NCBI GenBank assembly: GCA_947172415.1
Contig: OX359191.1
Span: 3,534,001-3,598,000, forward strand
Source of the DNA: Chondrosia reniformis
Taxonomy: Eukaryota; Porifera; Demospongiae; Chondrillida; Chondrillidae
DNA: 64,000 nt
Reading direction: 5' to 3'
Part shown: one piece after another, positions 48,381 through 62,508 of the stretch
Numbering within the stretch: position 1 is the first letter of the stretch
Layout: each line of letters starts with the position of its first letter
The notes under the pieces: model-generated
Seen by the model: only the letters and a program-made list of their open reading frames with translations
Told to the model about the DNA's origin: nothing
Database searches by the model: none
Translations under genes and position numbers: made by a program

Positions 48381-49040
48381 AAAAAGAAAGAAAGTATAAA
48401 TCTTATATACGTTTTATTTATCTTATATGTAATATATATTGTTTATATCTTATATGCATATTATAAATCTCATATATTACATATATATGTAGAGTCAAAA
48501 GTGAGTGATATATTAATAGGACTTCATTTATAACATATATTGGGTGACCCACGTGACCAATGGTGTTTCGGAGGACATCGTCTGGATACAAGGTACGAGG
48601 ATGCCGTGGTTCAATACCAGGCTGGGTCATCTGAAAAAAGAAAAAAGTATACATCTTATATATGTATTATATATCTTATATATAATATATTGCATAAATC
48701 TGATATGTTTGTTATATATCTTATATATATATTACACATATGTAGAGTCAAAAGTGAGTGATATATAAATAGGACTTCATTTACAACATATATTGGGTGA
48801 CCCACGTGACCGATGGTGTTACGGATGACATCATCTGGATTCAAGGTACGAGGATGCCCTGGTTCAATACCAGGTTGGGTCCCGAAAAAAGAAAAAAGTA
48901 TACATCTTATATATGTATAATATATCCTATATATAATATGTAATGTACATATCTTATATGCATATTATATATGTTATATATTACATATATATGTAGAGTC
49001 AAAAGGGAGTGATATATAAATAGGACTTCATTTACAACAT

Positions 49041-51576
49041 ACATTGTGTTACCCACGTGACCGATGGTTTTACGGATGACATCGTTTCGATACAAGGTAC
49101 GAGGATGCCCTGGTTCAATAGCAGGCTGGGTCACTTTCAAAGAGAAAAAAAGTACACATCTTATATACGTTTTATATATTTTATATATAATATATATTGT
49201 ATTTATCTTATATGCATATAATATATCTTATATATTACATATAAATGTAGAGTCAAAAGTGTGTGTTATATAAATAGGACTTCATTTACAACATATATTG
49301 GGGGACCCTCGTGACCAATGGTGTTACGGATGACATCGTCTGGATTCAAGGTACGAGGAGGCCCTGGTTCAAAACCAGGCTGGGTCACCTGAAAAAAGAA
49401 AAAAGTATACAACTTATATTTGTATTATATATCATATATATACATTATATATATAGTAATTATCTTATATGCACATTATATATCTTATATATTGCATAAA
49501 TATGTAGAGTCAAAAGTGAGTGGTATATAAATAGGACTTCTTTTACAACATATATTGGGTGACCCACGTGGCCGATGGTGTTACGGATGACATCGTCTGG
49601 ATTCAAGGTACGAGGATGCCCTGGTTCAATACCAGGTTGGGTCCCGAAAAAAGAAAAAAGTATACATCTTATATATGTATAATATATCCTATATATAATA
49701 TGTAATGTACATATCTTATAAGCATATTATATATGTTATATATTACATATATATGTAGAGTCAAAAGGGAGTGATATATAAATAGGACTTCATTTACAAC
49801 ATACATTGTGTTACCCACGTGACCGATGGTTTTACGGATGACATCGTTTCGATACAAGGTACGAGGATGCCCTGGTTCAATAGCAGGCTGGGTCACTTTC
49901 AAAGAGAAAAAAAGTACACATCTTACATACGTTTTATATATTTTATATATAATATATATTGTATTTATCTTATATGCATATAATATATCTTATATATTAC
50001 ATATAAATGTAGAGTCAAAAGTGTGTGTTATATAAATAGGACTTCATTTACTACATATATTGGGGGACCCTCGTGACCAATGGTGTTACGGATGACATCG
50101 TCTGGATTCAAGGTACGAGGAGGCCCTGGTTCAAAACCAGGCTGGGTCACCTGAAAAAAGAAAAAAGTATACATCTTATATTTGTATTATATATCATATA
50201 TATACATTATATATATAGTAATTATCTTATATGCACATTATATATCTTATATATTGCATAAATATGTAGAGTCAAAAGTGAGTGGTATATAAACAGGACT
50301 TCTTTTACAACATATATTGGGTGACCCACGTGGCCGATGGTGTTACGGATGACATCGTCTGGATACAAGGTACGAGGATGCCCTGGTTCAATACCAGGCT
50401 GGGTCACCTGAAAAAAGAAAATGTATACATTTTATATATGTATTATATATCTTATATATAATATATATAGCATATATAAGATATGTGTGTTATTTAGCCT
50501 ATATATATATATTACACATATGTAGAGTCAAAAGTGAGTGATATATAAATAGGACTTCATTTACAAATATATGGGTTGACCCACGTGACCGGTGGTGTTA
50601 CGGCTGACATCGTCTGGATACAAGGTACGAGGATGCCCTGGTTCATTACCAGGCTGGGTCATTTGAAAAGGAAAAAAATGTTTACATCTTATATATGTAT
50701 AAAACATCCTATATATTATATATATTGTACCTATCTTATATGCATATTATATATCTTATACATTACATATATATGTTGGGTCAAAAGTGAGTGATATAAA
50801 AGGGACTTAATTTACAATATATATTGGGTGACCCACGTGATCGATGGTGTTACGGATTACATCATCTGGATAAAAGGTACGAGGAGGCCCTGGTTCATTA
50901 CCAGGCTGGGTCATTTGAAAAAAGATAAAAGTACACATTTCATATACGTATTATATATTTTATAAATAAAATATATTGCATTTATCTTATATGCATATTA
51001 TATATCTTATATTTTACATATATATGTAAGGTCAAAAGTGTGTGTTATATAAATAGGACTTCATTTACAACATATATTGGGTGACCCACGTGACTGATGG
51101 GGTTACGGATAACATCGTCTGGATACAAGGTACGAGGAGGCCCTGGTTCAATACCAGGCTGGGTCACCTGAAAAAAGAAAAAAGCAGACATCTGATATAT
51201 GTATTATATATCTTATATATAATATAAAATTGTATATATCTTGCATGTATTTTATATATCTTATATATTACTTATATATGTAGAGTAAAAGTGAGTGATA
51301 TAAAAAAGGACTTAATTAACAACATATATTGTGTGACCCATGAGACCGATGGTGTTACGGATGACATCGTATGGATACAAGGTACGAGGATGCCCTGGTT
51401 CAATACCAGGTTGGGTCCCGAAAAAAGAAAAAAGTATACATCTTATATATGTATAATATATCCTATATATAATATGTAATGTACATATCTTATAAGCATA
51501 TTATATATGTTATATATTACATATATATGTAGAGTCAAAAGGGAGTGATATATAAATAGGACTTCATTTACAACAT
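49041..51576 (+). repeat. Higher-order repeat copy 1 (10 units)
   Basis: Unit types can be told apart by head variants: A (GTGTTACCCACGTG, TTTCGATACAAGG), B (GGGGGACCCTCGTG), C (GTGGCCG...GGTTGGGTCCCG), D (GTGGCCG...GGGTCACC), E (GGGTTGACCC, ACCGGTGG), F (GTGATCGATGG), G (GTGACTGATGGGG), H (TGTGTGACCCATGAGACC). Copy 1 reads A B C A B D E F G H. Confidence 0.85.
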
Positions 51577-54111
51577 ACATTGTGTTACCCACGTGACCGA
51601 TGGTTTTACGGATGACATCGTTTCGATACAAGGTACGAGGATGCCCTGGTTCAATAGCAGGCTGGGTCAATTTCAAAGAGAAAAAAAGTACACATCTTAC
51701 ATACGTTTTATATATTTTATATATAATATATATTGTATTTATCTTATATGCATATAATATATCTTATATATTACATATAAATGTAGAGTCAAAAGTGTGT
51801 GTTATATAAATAGGACTTCATTTACAACATATATTGGGGGACCCTCGTGACCGATGGTGTTACGGATGACATCGTCTGGATTCAAGGTACGAGGAGGCCC
51901 TGGTTCAAAACCAGGCTGGGTCACCTGAAAAAAGAAAAAAGTATACATCTTATATTTGTATTATATATCATATATATACATTATATATATAGTAATTATC
52001 TTATATGCACATTATATATCTTATATATTGCATAAATATGTAGAGTCAAAAGTGAGTGGTATATAAACAGGACTTCTTTTACAACATATATTGGGTGACC
52101 CACGTGGCCGATGGTGTTACGGATGACATCGTCTGGATTCAAGGTACGAGGATGCCCTGGTTCAATACCAGGTTGGGTCCCGAAAAAAGAAAAAAGTATA
52201 CATCTTATATATGTATAATATATCCTATATATAATATGTAATGTACATATCTTATAAGCATATTATATATGTTATATATTACATATATATGTAGAGTCAA
52301 AAGGGAGTGATATATAAATAGGACTTCATTTACAACATACATTGTGTTACCCACGTGACCGATGGTTTTACGGATGACATCGTTTCGATACAAGGTACGA
52401 GGATGCCCTGGTTCAATAGCAGGCTGGGTCACTTTCAAAGAGAAAAAAAGTACACATCTTATATACGTTTTATATATTTTATATATAATATATATTGTAT
52501 TTATCTTATATGCATATAATATATCTTATATATTACATATAAATGTAGAGTCAAAAGTGTGTGTTATATAAATAGGACTTCATTTACAACATATATTGGG
52601 GGACCCTCGTGACCAATGGTGTTACGGATGACATCGTCTGGATTCAAGGTACGAGGAGGCCCTGGTTCAAAACCAGGCTGGGTCACCTGAAAAAAGAAAA
52701 AAGTATACATCTTATATTTGTATTATATATCATATATATACATTATATATATAGTAATTATCTTATATGCACATTATATATCTTATATATTGCATAAATA
52801 TGTAGAGTCAAAAGTGAGTGGTATATAAACAGGACTTCTTTTACAACATATATTGGGTGACCCACGTGGCCGATGGTGTTACGGATGACATCGTCTGGAT
52901 ACAAGGTACGAGGATGCCCTGGTTCAATACCAGGCTGGGTCACCTGAAAAAAGAAAATGTATACATTTTATATATGTATTATATATCTTATATATAATAT
53001 ATATAGCATATATAAGATATGTGTGTTATTTAGCCTATATATATATATTACACATATGTAGAGTCAAAAGTGAGTGATATATAAATAGGACTTCATTTAC
53101 AAATATATGGGTTGACCCACGTGACCGGTGGTGTTACGGATGACATCGTCTGGATACAAGGTACGAGGATGCCCTGGTTCATTACCAGGCTGGGTCATTT
53201 GAAAAGGAAAAAAATGTTTACATCTTATATATGTATAAAACATCCTATATATTATATATATTGTACCTATCTTATATGCATATTATATATCTTATACATT
53301 ACATATATATGTTGGGTCAAAAGTGAGTGATATAAAAGGGACTTAATTTACAATATATATTGGGTGACCCACGTGATCGATGGTGTTACGGATTACATCA
53401 TCTGGATAAAAGGTACGAGGAGGCCCTGGTTCATTACCAGGCTGGGTCATTTGAAAAAAGATAAAAGTACACATTTCATATACGTATTATATATTTTATA
53501 AATAAAATATATTGCATTTATCTTATATGCATATTATATATCTTATATTTTACATATATATGTAAGGTCAAAAGTGTGTGTTATATAAATAGGACTTCAT
53601 TTACAACATATATTGGGTGACCCACGTGACTGATGGGGTTACGGATAACATCGTCTGGATACAAGGTACGAGGAGGCCCTGGTTCAATACCAGGCTGGGT
53701 CACCTGAAAAAAGAAAAAAGCAGACATCTGATATATGTATTATATATCTTATATATAATATATATTGTATATATCTTGCATGTATTTTATATATCTTATA
53801 TATTACTTATATATGTAGAGTAAAAGTGAGTGATATAAAAAGGGACTTAATTAACAACATATATTGTGTGACCCATGAGACCGATGGTGTTACGGATGAC
53901 ATCGTCTGGATACAAGGTACGAGGATGCCCTGGTTCAATACCAGGTTGGGTCCCGAAAAAAGAAAAAAGTATACATCTTATATATGTATAATATATCCTA
54001 TATATAATATGTAATGTACATATCTTATAAGCATATTATATATGTTATATATTACATATATATGTAGAGTCAAAAGGGAGTGATATATAAATAGGACTTC
54101 ATTTACAACAT
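51577..54111 (+). repeat. Higher-order repeat copy 2 (10 units)
   Basis: The same order A B C A B D E F G H, displaced by 2536 bp and almost identical base for base to copy 1; differences are isolated substitutions. Confidence 0.85.
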
Positions 54112-55850
54112 ACATTGTGTTACCCACGTGACCGATGGTTTTACGGATGACATCGTTTCGATACAAGGTACGAGGATGCCCTGGTTCAATAGCAGGCTGG
54201 GTCACTTTCAAAGAGAAAAAAAGTACACATCTTATATACGTTTTATATATTTTATATATAATATATATTGTATTTATCTTATATGCATATAATATATCTT
54301 ATATATTACATATAAATGTAGAGTCAAAAGTGTGTGTTATATAAATAGGACTTCATTTACAACATATATTGGGGGACCCTCGTGACCGATGGTGTTACGG
54401 ATGACATCGTCTGGATTCAAGGTACGAGGAGGCCCTGGTTCAAAACCAGGCTGGGTCACCTGAAAAAAGAAAAAAGTATACATCTTATATTTGTATTATA
54501 TATCATATATATACATTATATATATAGTAATTATCTTATATGCACATTATATATCTTATATATTGCATAAATATGTAGAGTCAAAAGTGAGTGGTATATA
54601 AACAGGACTTCTTTTACAACATATATTGGGTGACCCACGTGGCCGATGGTGTTACGGATGACATCGTCTGGATACAAGGTACGAGGATGCCCTGGTTCAA
54701 TACCAGGCTGGGTCACCTGAAAAAAGAAAATGTATACATTTTATATATGTATTATATATCTTATATATAATATATATAGCATATATAAGATATGTGTGTT
54801 ATTTAGCCTATATATATATATTACACATATGTAGAGTCAAAAGTGAGTGATATATAAATAGGACTTCATTTACAAATATATGGGTTGACCCACGTGACCG
54901 GTGGTGTTACGGCTGACATCGTCTGGATACAAGGTACGAGGATGCCCTGGTTCATTACCAGGCTGGGTCATTTGAAAAGGAAAAAAATGTTTACATCTTA
55001 TATATGTATAAAACATCCTATATATTATATATATTGTACCTATCTTATATGCATATTATATATCTTATACATTACATATATATGTTGGGTCAAAAGTGAG
55101 TGATATAAAAGGGACTTAATTTACAATATATATTGGGTGACCCACGTGATCGATGGTGTTACGGATTACATCATCTGGATAAAAGGTACGAGGAGGCCCT
55201 GGTTCATTACCAGGCTGGGTCATTTGAAAAAAGATAAAAGTACACATTTCATATACGTATTATATATTTTATAAATAAAATATATTGCATTTATCTTATA
55301 TGCATATTATATATCTTATATTTTACATATATATGTAAGGTCAAAAGTGTGTGTTATATAAATAGGACTTCATTTACAACATATATTGGGTGACCCACGT
55401 GACTGATGGGGTTACGGATAACATCGTCTGAATACAAGGTACGAGGAGGCCCTGCTTCAATACCAGGCTGGGTCACCTGAAAAAAGAAAAAAGCAGACAT
55501 CTGATATATGTATTATATATCTTATATATAATATATATTGTATATATCTTGCATGTATTTTATATATCTTATATATTACTTATATATGTAGAGTAAAAGT
55601 TAGTGATATAAAAAAGGACTTAATTAACAACATATATTGTGTGACCCATGAGACCGATGGTGTTACGGATGACATCGTCTGGATACAAGGTACGAGGATG
55701 CCCTGGTTCAATACCAGGTTGGGTCCCGAAAAAAGAAAAAAGTATACATCTTATATATGTATAATATATCCTATATATAATATGTAATGTACATATCTTA
55801 TAAGCATATTATATATGTTATATATTACATATAAATGTAGAGTCAAAAGT
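54112..55850 (+). repeat. Higher-order repeat copy 3 (7 units, C A B missing)
   Basis: Order A B D E F G H, with a displacement of 1773 bp between its E unit and the previous one. The last unit (head at 55642) has an H-type body but an A-type end of tail, then leads into a B head, so one A unit was lost by recombination inside the tail. Confidence 0.8.
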
Positions 55851-57156
55851 GTGTGTTATATAAATAGGACTTCATTTACAACATATATTGGGGGACCCTC
55901 GTGACCGATGGTGTTACGGATGACATCGTCTGGATTCAAGGTACGAGGAGGCCCTGGTTCAAAACCAGGCTGGGTCACCTGAAAAAAGAAAATGTATACA
56001 TTTTATATATGTATTATATATCTTATATATAATATATATAGCATATATAAGATATGTGTGTTATTTAGCCTATATATATATATTACACATATGTAGAGTC
56101 AAAAGTGAGTGATATATAAATAGGACTTCATTTACAAATATATGGGTTGACCCACGTGACCGGTGGTGTTACGGATGACATCGTCTGGATACAAGGTACG
56201 AGGATGCCCTGGTTCATTACCAGGCTGGGTCATTTGAAAAGGAAAAAAATGTTTACATCTTATATATGTATAAAACATCCTATATATTATATATATGGTA
56301 CCTATCTTATATGCATATTATATATCTTATACATTACATATATAAGTTGGGTCAAAAGTGAGTGATATAAAAGGGACTTAATTTACAATATATATTGGGT
56401 GACCCACGTGATCGATGGTGTTACGGATTACATCATCTGGATAAAAGGTACGAGGAGGCCCTGGTTCATTACCAGGCTGGGTCATTTGAAAAAAGATAAA
56501 AGTACACATTTCATATACGTATTATATATTTTATAAATAAAATATATTGCATTTATCTTATATGCATATTATATATCTTATATTTTACATATATATGTAA
56601 GGTCAAAAGTGTGTGTTATATAAATAGGACTTCATTTACAACATATATTGGGTGACCCACGTGACTGATGGGGTTACGGATAACATCGTCTGGATACAAG
56701 GTACGAGGAGGCCCTGGTTCAATACCAGGCTGGGTCACCTGAAAAAAGAAAAAAGCAGACATCTGATATATGTATTATATATCTTATATATAATATATAT
56801 TGTATATATCTTGCATGTATTTTATATATCTTATCTATTACTTATATATGCAGAGTAAAAGTGAGTGATATAAAAAAGGACTTAATTAACAACATATACT
56901 GTGTGACCCACGAGACCGATGGTGTTACGGATGACATCGTCTGGATACAATGTACGAGGATGCCCTGGTTCAATACCAGGCTGGGTCATTAGAAAAGGAA
57001 AAAAATGTATACATCTTATATATGTATAAAACATCCTATATATTATATATATTGTACCTATCTTATATGCATATTATATATCTTATACATTACATATATA
57101 TGTAGGGTCAAAAGTGAGTGATATAAAAAGGACTTAATTTACAATATATATTGAGT
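55851..57156 (+). repeat. Higher-order repeat copy 4 (shortened, hybrid units)
   Basis: Order B E F G H. The B head at about 55893 is joined to a D-type tail (ATGTATACATTTTATATATG), so the D head is deleted. The following units match E, F, G and a diverged H. This is the edge of the homogenised domain. Confidence 0.75.
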
Positions 57157-60100
57157 GACCCACGTGACCGATGGTGTTACGGATGACATTGTCTGGATAC
57201 AAGGTACGAGGATGCCCTGAATCAATGCCAGGCTGGGTCACCTGAAAAAAGAAAGAAAGTATAAATCTTATATACGTTTTATTTATCTTTTATGTAATAT
57301 ATATTGCTTATATCTTATATGCATATTATATATCTTATATATTACATATATATGTAGAGTCAAAAGTGAGTGATATATAAATAGGACTTCATTTATAACA
57401 TATATTGGGTGACCCACGGGACCAATGGTGTTTCGGATGACATCGTCTGGATACAAGGTACGAGGATGCCCTGGTTCAATACCAGGCTGGGTCACCTGAA
57501 AAAAGAAAAAAGTATACATCTTATATATGTATTATATATCTTATATATAATATATTGCATATATCTGATATGTTTGTTATATATCTTATATATATATTAC
57601 ACATATGTAGAGTCAAAAGTGAGTGATATATAAATAGGACTTCATTTACAACATATATTGGGTGACCCACGTGACCGATGGTGTTACGGATGACATCGTC
57701 TGGATTCAAGGTACGAGGAGGCCTTGGTTTAAAACAAGGCTGGGTCACCTGAAAAAAGAAAAAGTATGCATCTTATATTTGTATTATATATCATATATAT
57801 ATAATATATATATAGTATTTATCTTATATGCATATTATATATCTTATATATTACATATATATGTAGGGTCTAAATTTTTGTTATATAAATAGGACTTCAC
57901 TTAAAACATATATTGGGTGACCTACATGGCCGATGGTGTTACGGATGACATCGTCTGGAGACAGGGTACGAGGATGCCCTGGTTCAATACCAGGCTGGGT
58001 CACCTGAAAAAAGAAAAAAATATTCATTTTAAATAATTATTATATATCTTATATATAATATATATAGCATATATCTGATATGTGTGTTATTTATCCTATA
58101 TATATATACATTACACATATGTAGAGTAAAAAGTGAGTGATATATAAATAGGACTTAATTTACAACATATATGGGGTGACTCACGTGACCGATGGTGTTA
58201 CGGATAAAATCGTCTGGATACAAGGTACGAGTATGCCCTGGTTCAATACCAGGCTGGGTCATTTGAAAAAAGAAAAAAGTATACATCTTATATATTTTAT
58301 AAAATATCTTATATATAATATATAAAGTACATATCTTATATGCATATTATATATCTTATATATTACATATATATGTAGAGTCAAAAGTGAGTGATATATA
58401 AATAGGACTTCATTTACATGTAACCCACGTGACCGATGGTGTTACGGATTACATCATCTGGATACAAGGTATGAGGATGCCCTGGTTCAATACCAGGCTG
58501 GGTCATTTGAAAAAAGATAAAAGTACACATTTCATATACGTATTATATATTTTATAAATAAAATATATTGTATTTGTCTTATATGCATATTATATATCTT
58601 ATATTTTACTTATATATGTAAGTTCAAAAGTGTGTGTTATATAAATAGGACTTCATTTACAACATATATTGGGTGACCTACGTGACTGATGGGGTTACGG
58701 ATAACATCGTCTGGATAAAAGGTACGAGGAGGCCCTGGTTCAATACCAGGCTGGGTCACCTGTAAAAAGAAAATAGTATATATCTTATATTTGTATTATA
58801 TATCATATATATATTATATGTATAGTATTTATCTTATATGCATATTATATATCTTATATATTACATATATATGTAGGGTCAAAATTTGTGTTATATAAAT
58901 AGGACTTGATTTACAACATATATTGGGTGACCCAAGTGACCGATGATGTTACGGATGACATCGTCTGGATACAAGGTACGAGGATGCCCTGGTTGAATAC
59001 CAGGCTGGGTCACCTGTAAAAAGAAAAAAGTATTCATGTTATAAATGTATTATATATCTTATATATAATATATATTGCATATATCTTATATGTATATTAT
59101 ATATCTTATATATTACATATATAGGTAGAGTCAAAAGTGTGTGTTATATAAATAGGACTTCATTTACAATATATATTGAGTGACCCACGTGACTGATGGG
59201 GTTACGGATGACATCGTCTGGATACAAGGTACGAGGAGGCCCTGGTTCAATACCAGGCTGGGTCACCTGAAAAAAGAAAAAAGTATTCATCTTATATTCG
59301 TATTATATATCATATATATATTATATGTATAGTATTTATCTTATATGCATATTATATATCTTATATATTACATATATATGTAGGGTCAAAATTTGTGTTA
59401 TATAAATAGGACTTGATTTACAACATATATTGGGTGACCCATGTGACCGACGGTGTTACGGATGACATCGTCTGGTTGCAAGGTACGAGGATGCCCTGGT
59501 TCAATAGCAGGCTGGGTCACCTGAAAAAAAATAGTCTTCATTTTATATATGTATTATATATCTTATTATTATATATATTGCATATATCTTATATGCATAT
59601 TATATATCTTTTATATTACATATATAGGTAGAGTCAAAAGTGTGTGTTATATAAAGACGATTTGGGGACCCACGTGACGGATGGTGTTACGAATGACATC
59701 GTCTGGATACAAGGTACGAGGTAGGCTGGGTCACCTGAAAAAAAAGGTATACATTTTCTATATGTATAATATATCATATATATATATAATATATATATAG
59801 TATTTATCTTTTATGCATACTATATATCTTATATATTACATATATATGTAGAGTCAAAAGTGTGTGTTATATAAATAGGACTTCATTTACAACATATATC
59901 GGGTGACCCACGTCACCGATGGTGTTACGGATGACATCGTCTGGATGCAAGGTACGAGGATGCCATGGTTCAATACCAGGCTGGGTCACCTGAAAAAGAA
60001 AAAAGTATTCATGTTATATATGTATTATCTATCTTATATATAATATATATTGCATATATATCTTATATGGATATTATATATCTTATATATTACATATATA

Positions 60101-62508
60101 TGTAGAGTCAAAAGTGTGTGTTATAAAAATAGGACTTCATTTACAACATATATTGGGGGACCCACGTGAGGGATGGTGTTACTGATAACATCGTCTGGAT
60201 ACAAGGTACGAGGATGCCCTGGTTCAATACCAGGCTAGGTCACCTGAAAAAAAAAAGTATACATCTTCTATATGTATTATATATCATGTATATATATATA
60301 ATATATATAGTATTTATCTTTTATGCATACTATATATCTTATATATTACATATATATGTAGAGTCAAAAGTGTGTGTTATATAAATAGGACTTGATTTAC
60401 AACATATATTGGGTGACCCACGTGACCGATGGTGTTACGGATGACATCGTCTGGATACAAGGTACTGGGATGCCCTGGTTCAATACCAGGCTGGGTAAAC
60501 TGAAAAAAGAAAAAAGTGTACATCTGATATATATAGTATATATCTTATATATAATATATATTGTATATATCTTATATATTACATATATATGTAGAGTCAA
60601 AAGTGAGTGATATATAAATAGGACTTCATTTACAAATATATTGGTTGACCCACGTGACCGGTGGTGTTACGGATGACATCGTCCGGATACAAGGTACGAG
60701 GATGCCCTGGTTAAATACTAGGATGGGTCACCTGAAAAAAGAAAAAAGCAGACATCTGATATATGTATTATATATCTTATATATAATATAGATTGTATAT
60801 ATCTTGCATGTATTTTATATATCTTATATATTACTTATATATGTAGAGTAAAAGTTAGTGATATAAAAAAGGACTTAATTAACAACATATATTGTGTGAC
60901 CCATGAGACCGATGGTGTTACGGATGACATCGTCTGGATACAAGGTACGAGGATGCCGTGGTTCAATACCAGGCTGGGTCATTTGAAAAGGAAAAAAATG
61001 TATACATCTTATATATGTTTAAAACATCCTATATATTATATATATTGTACCTATCTTATATGCATATTATATATCTTATACATTACATATATATGTAGGG
61101 TCAAAAGTGAGTGATATAAAAAGGACTTAATTTACAATATATATTGGGTGACCCACGTGACTGATGGTGTTACGGATGACATCGTCTGGATACAAGATAC
61201 GAGGATGCCCTGGTTCAATACCAGACTGGGTCACCTAAAAAAAAATATATACATCATATATTTGTATTCTATATCATATGTATATATTATATATATAGTA
61301 TTTATGTTATATGCATATTATATATCTTATATATTACATATATATATAGGGTCAAAATTTGTGTTATATAAATAGGACTTCATTTCCAATTTATATTGGA
61401 GGACCCACGTGACAGATCGAGTTACGGATAACATCGTCTGGATACAAGGTACGAGGATGCCCTGGTTCAATACCAGGCTGGGTCAGCTGAAAAAAGAAAA
61501 AAGTATACATCTTATTTACGTATTATATATCTTATATATAATATATATTGTATATATCTTATATGTATATTATATATCTTATATATTACAAATATATGTA
61601 GAGTCAAAAGTGGGTGATATATAAATAGGACTTCATTTACAACATATATTTGGTGCCCCACGTGACCGATGGTGTTACGGATGACATCGTCTGGATACAA
61701 AGTACGAGGATGGCCTGGTTCAATACCAAGGTGGGTCACCTGAAAAAAAAAATTTTTAAATTTTATATCTGTATCATATATCTTATAAATAATATGTATA
61801 AATAGGACTTCATTAATATTGGTTGAACCATGTGAACGATGGTGTCGAGGATGACATCGTCTGGATACAAGGTACGAGTATGCCCTGGTTCAATACCAGA
61901 TTGGGTCCTGAAAAAAGAAAAAAGCATACATCTTATATATGTATTAAATATCTAATGTGTAATATATATTGTATATATCATATTATATGCATATTATATA
62001 TCTTATATGCATATTATATATCTTATATGCATATTATATATCTTATATATTGCATAAATATGTAGAGTCAAAAGTGAGTGGTATATAAATAGGACTTCAT
62101 TTGCAACATATATTGTGGAACCCACGTGACCGATGGTGTTACGGATGACATCGTCTGGATACAAGGTACTAGGATGCCCTGGTTCAATACCAGGTTGGGT
62201 CCTGAAAAAAGAAAAAAAGCATACATCTTATATATATATTATATATCTTATATGTAATATATATTGTAAATATCTTATATGCACATTATATATCTTATAT
62301 ATTGCATATATATGTAGAGTCAAAAGTGAGTGGTATATAAATAGGACTTCATTTACAACATATATTGGGTACCCACGTGACCGATGGTGTTTACGGATGA
62401 CATCGTCTGGATACAAGTTACGAGGATGACCTGGTTCAATACCAGGTTGGGTCCTGAAAAAAGAAAAAAGCATACATCTTATATATGTATTATATATCTT
62501 ATATGTAA

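Larger units (their letters stand above)
48281..62508 (+). repeat. 254-bp satellite array with tRNA-like head, about 57 units
   Basis: Tandem units of about 254 bp (762 bp per three units). Each has (i) a conserved head of about 95 bp from GGGTGACCCACGTGACCGAT to CCAGGCTGGGTCACC; (ii) GAAAAAAGAAAAAAG; (iii) an AT-rich tail of TATATCTTATATATG-type words; (iv) a junction ATAAATAGGACTTCATTTAC. Heads begin near 48288, 48541, 48794, 49041 and so on to 62370. Most heads contain CACGTG. All short frames beginning MTHVTDGVTDDIVW or similar are translations of the head and are not genes. The central part is organised in a higher-order repeat; the right part (57.1-62.5 kb) is more irregular with short units near 58.4, 59.66 and 61.8 kb. 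Confidence 0.92.

Noticed and set aside
48242..62429. Dozens of 60-110-codon frames starting MTHVTDGVTDDIVW or similar
   Set aside because: They recur every 254 bp, end in the AT-rich tail and are translations of the tRNA-like head; there is no evidence of a protein family.
48288..62460. Functional tRNA genes in the 254-bp units
   Set aside because: The T-arm and A-box similarities are clear but no anticodon stem-loop can be drawn convincingly, so they are called tRNA-like only.
1..62508. CRISPR array
   Set aside because: The repeats are contiguous satellites without unique spacers, and the context is eukaryotic.
48281..62508. Claim that the array is a centromere
   Set aside because: Higher-order structure and pogo elements are suggestive, but I see no CENP-B-box-like motif and there is no functional evidence in sequence alone.
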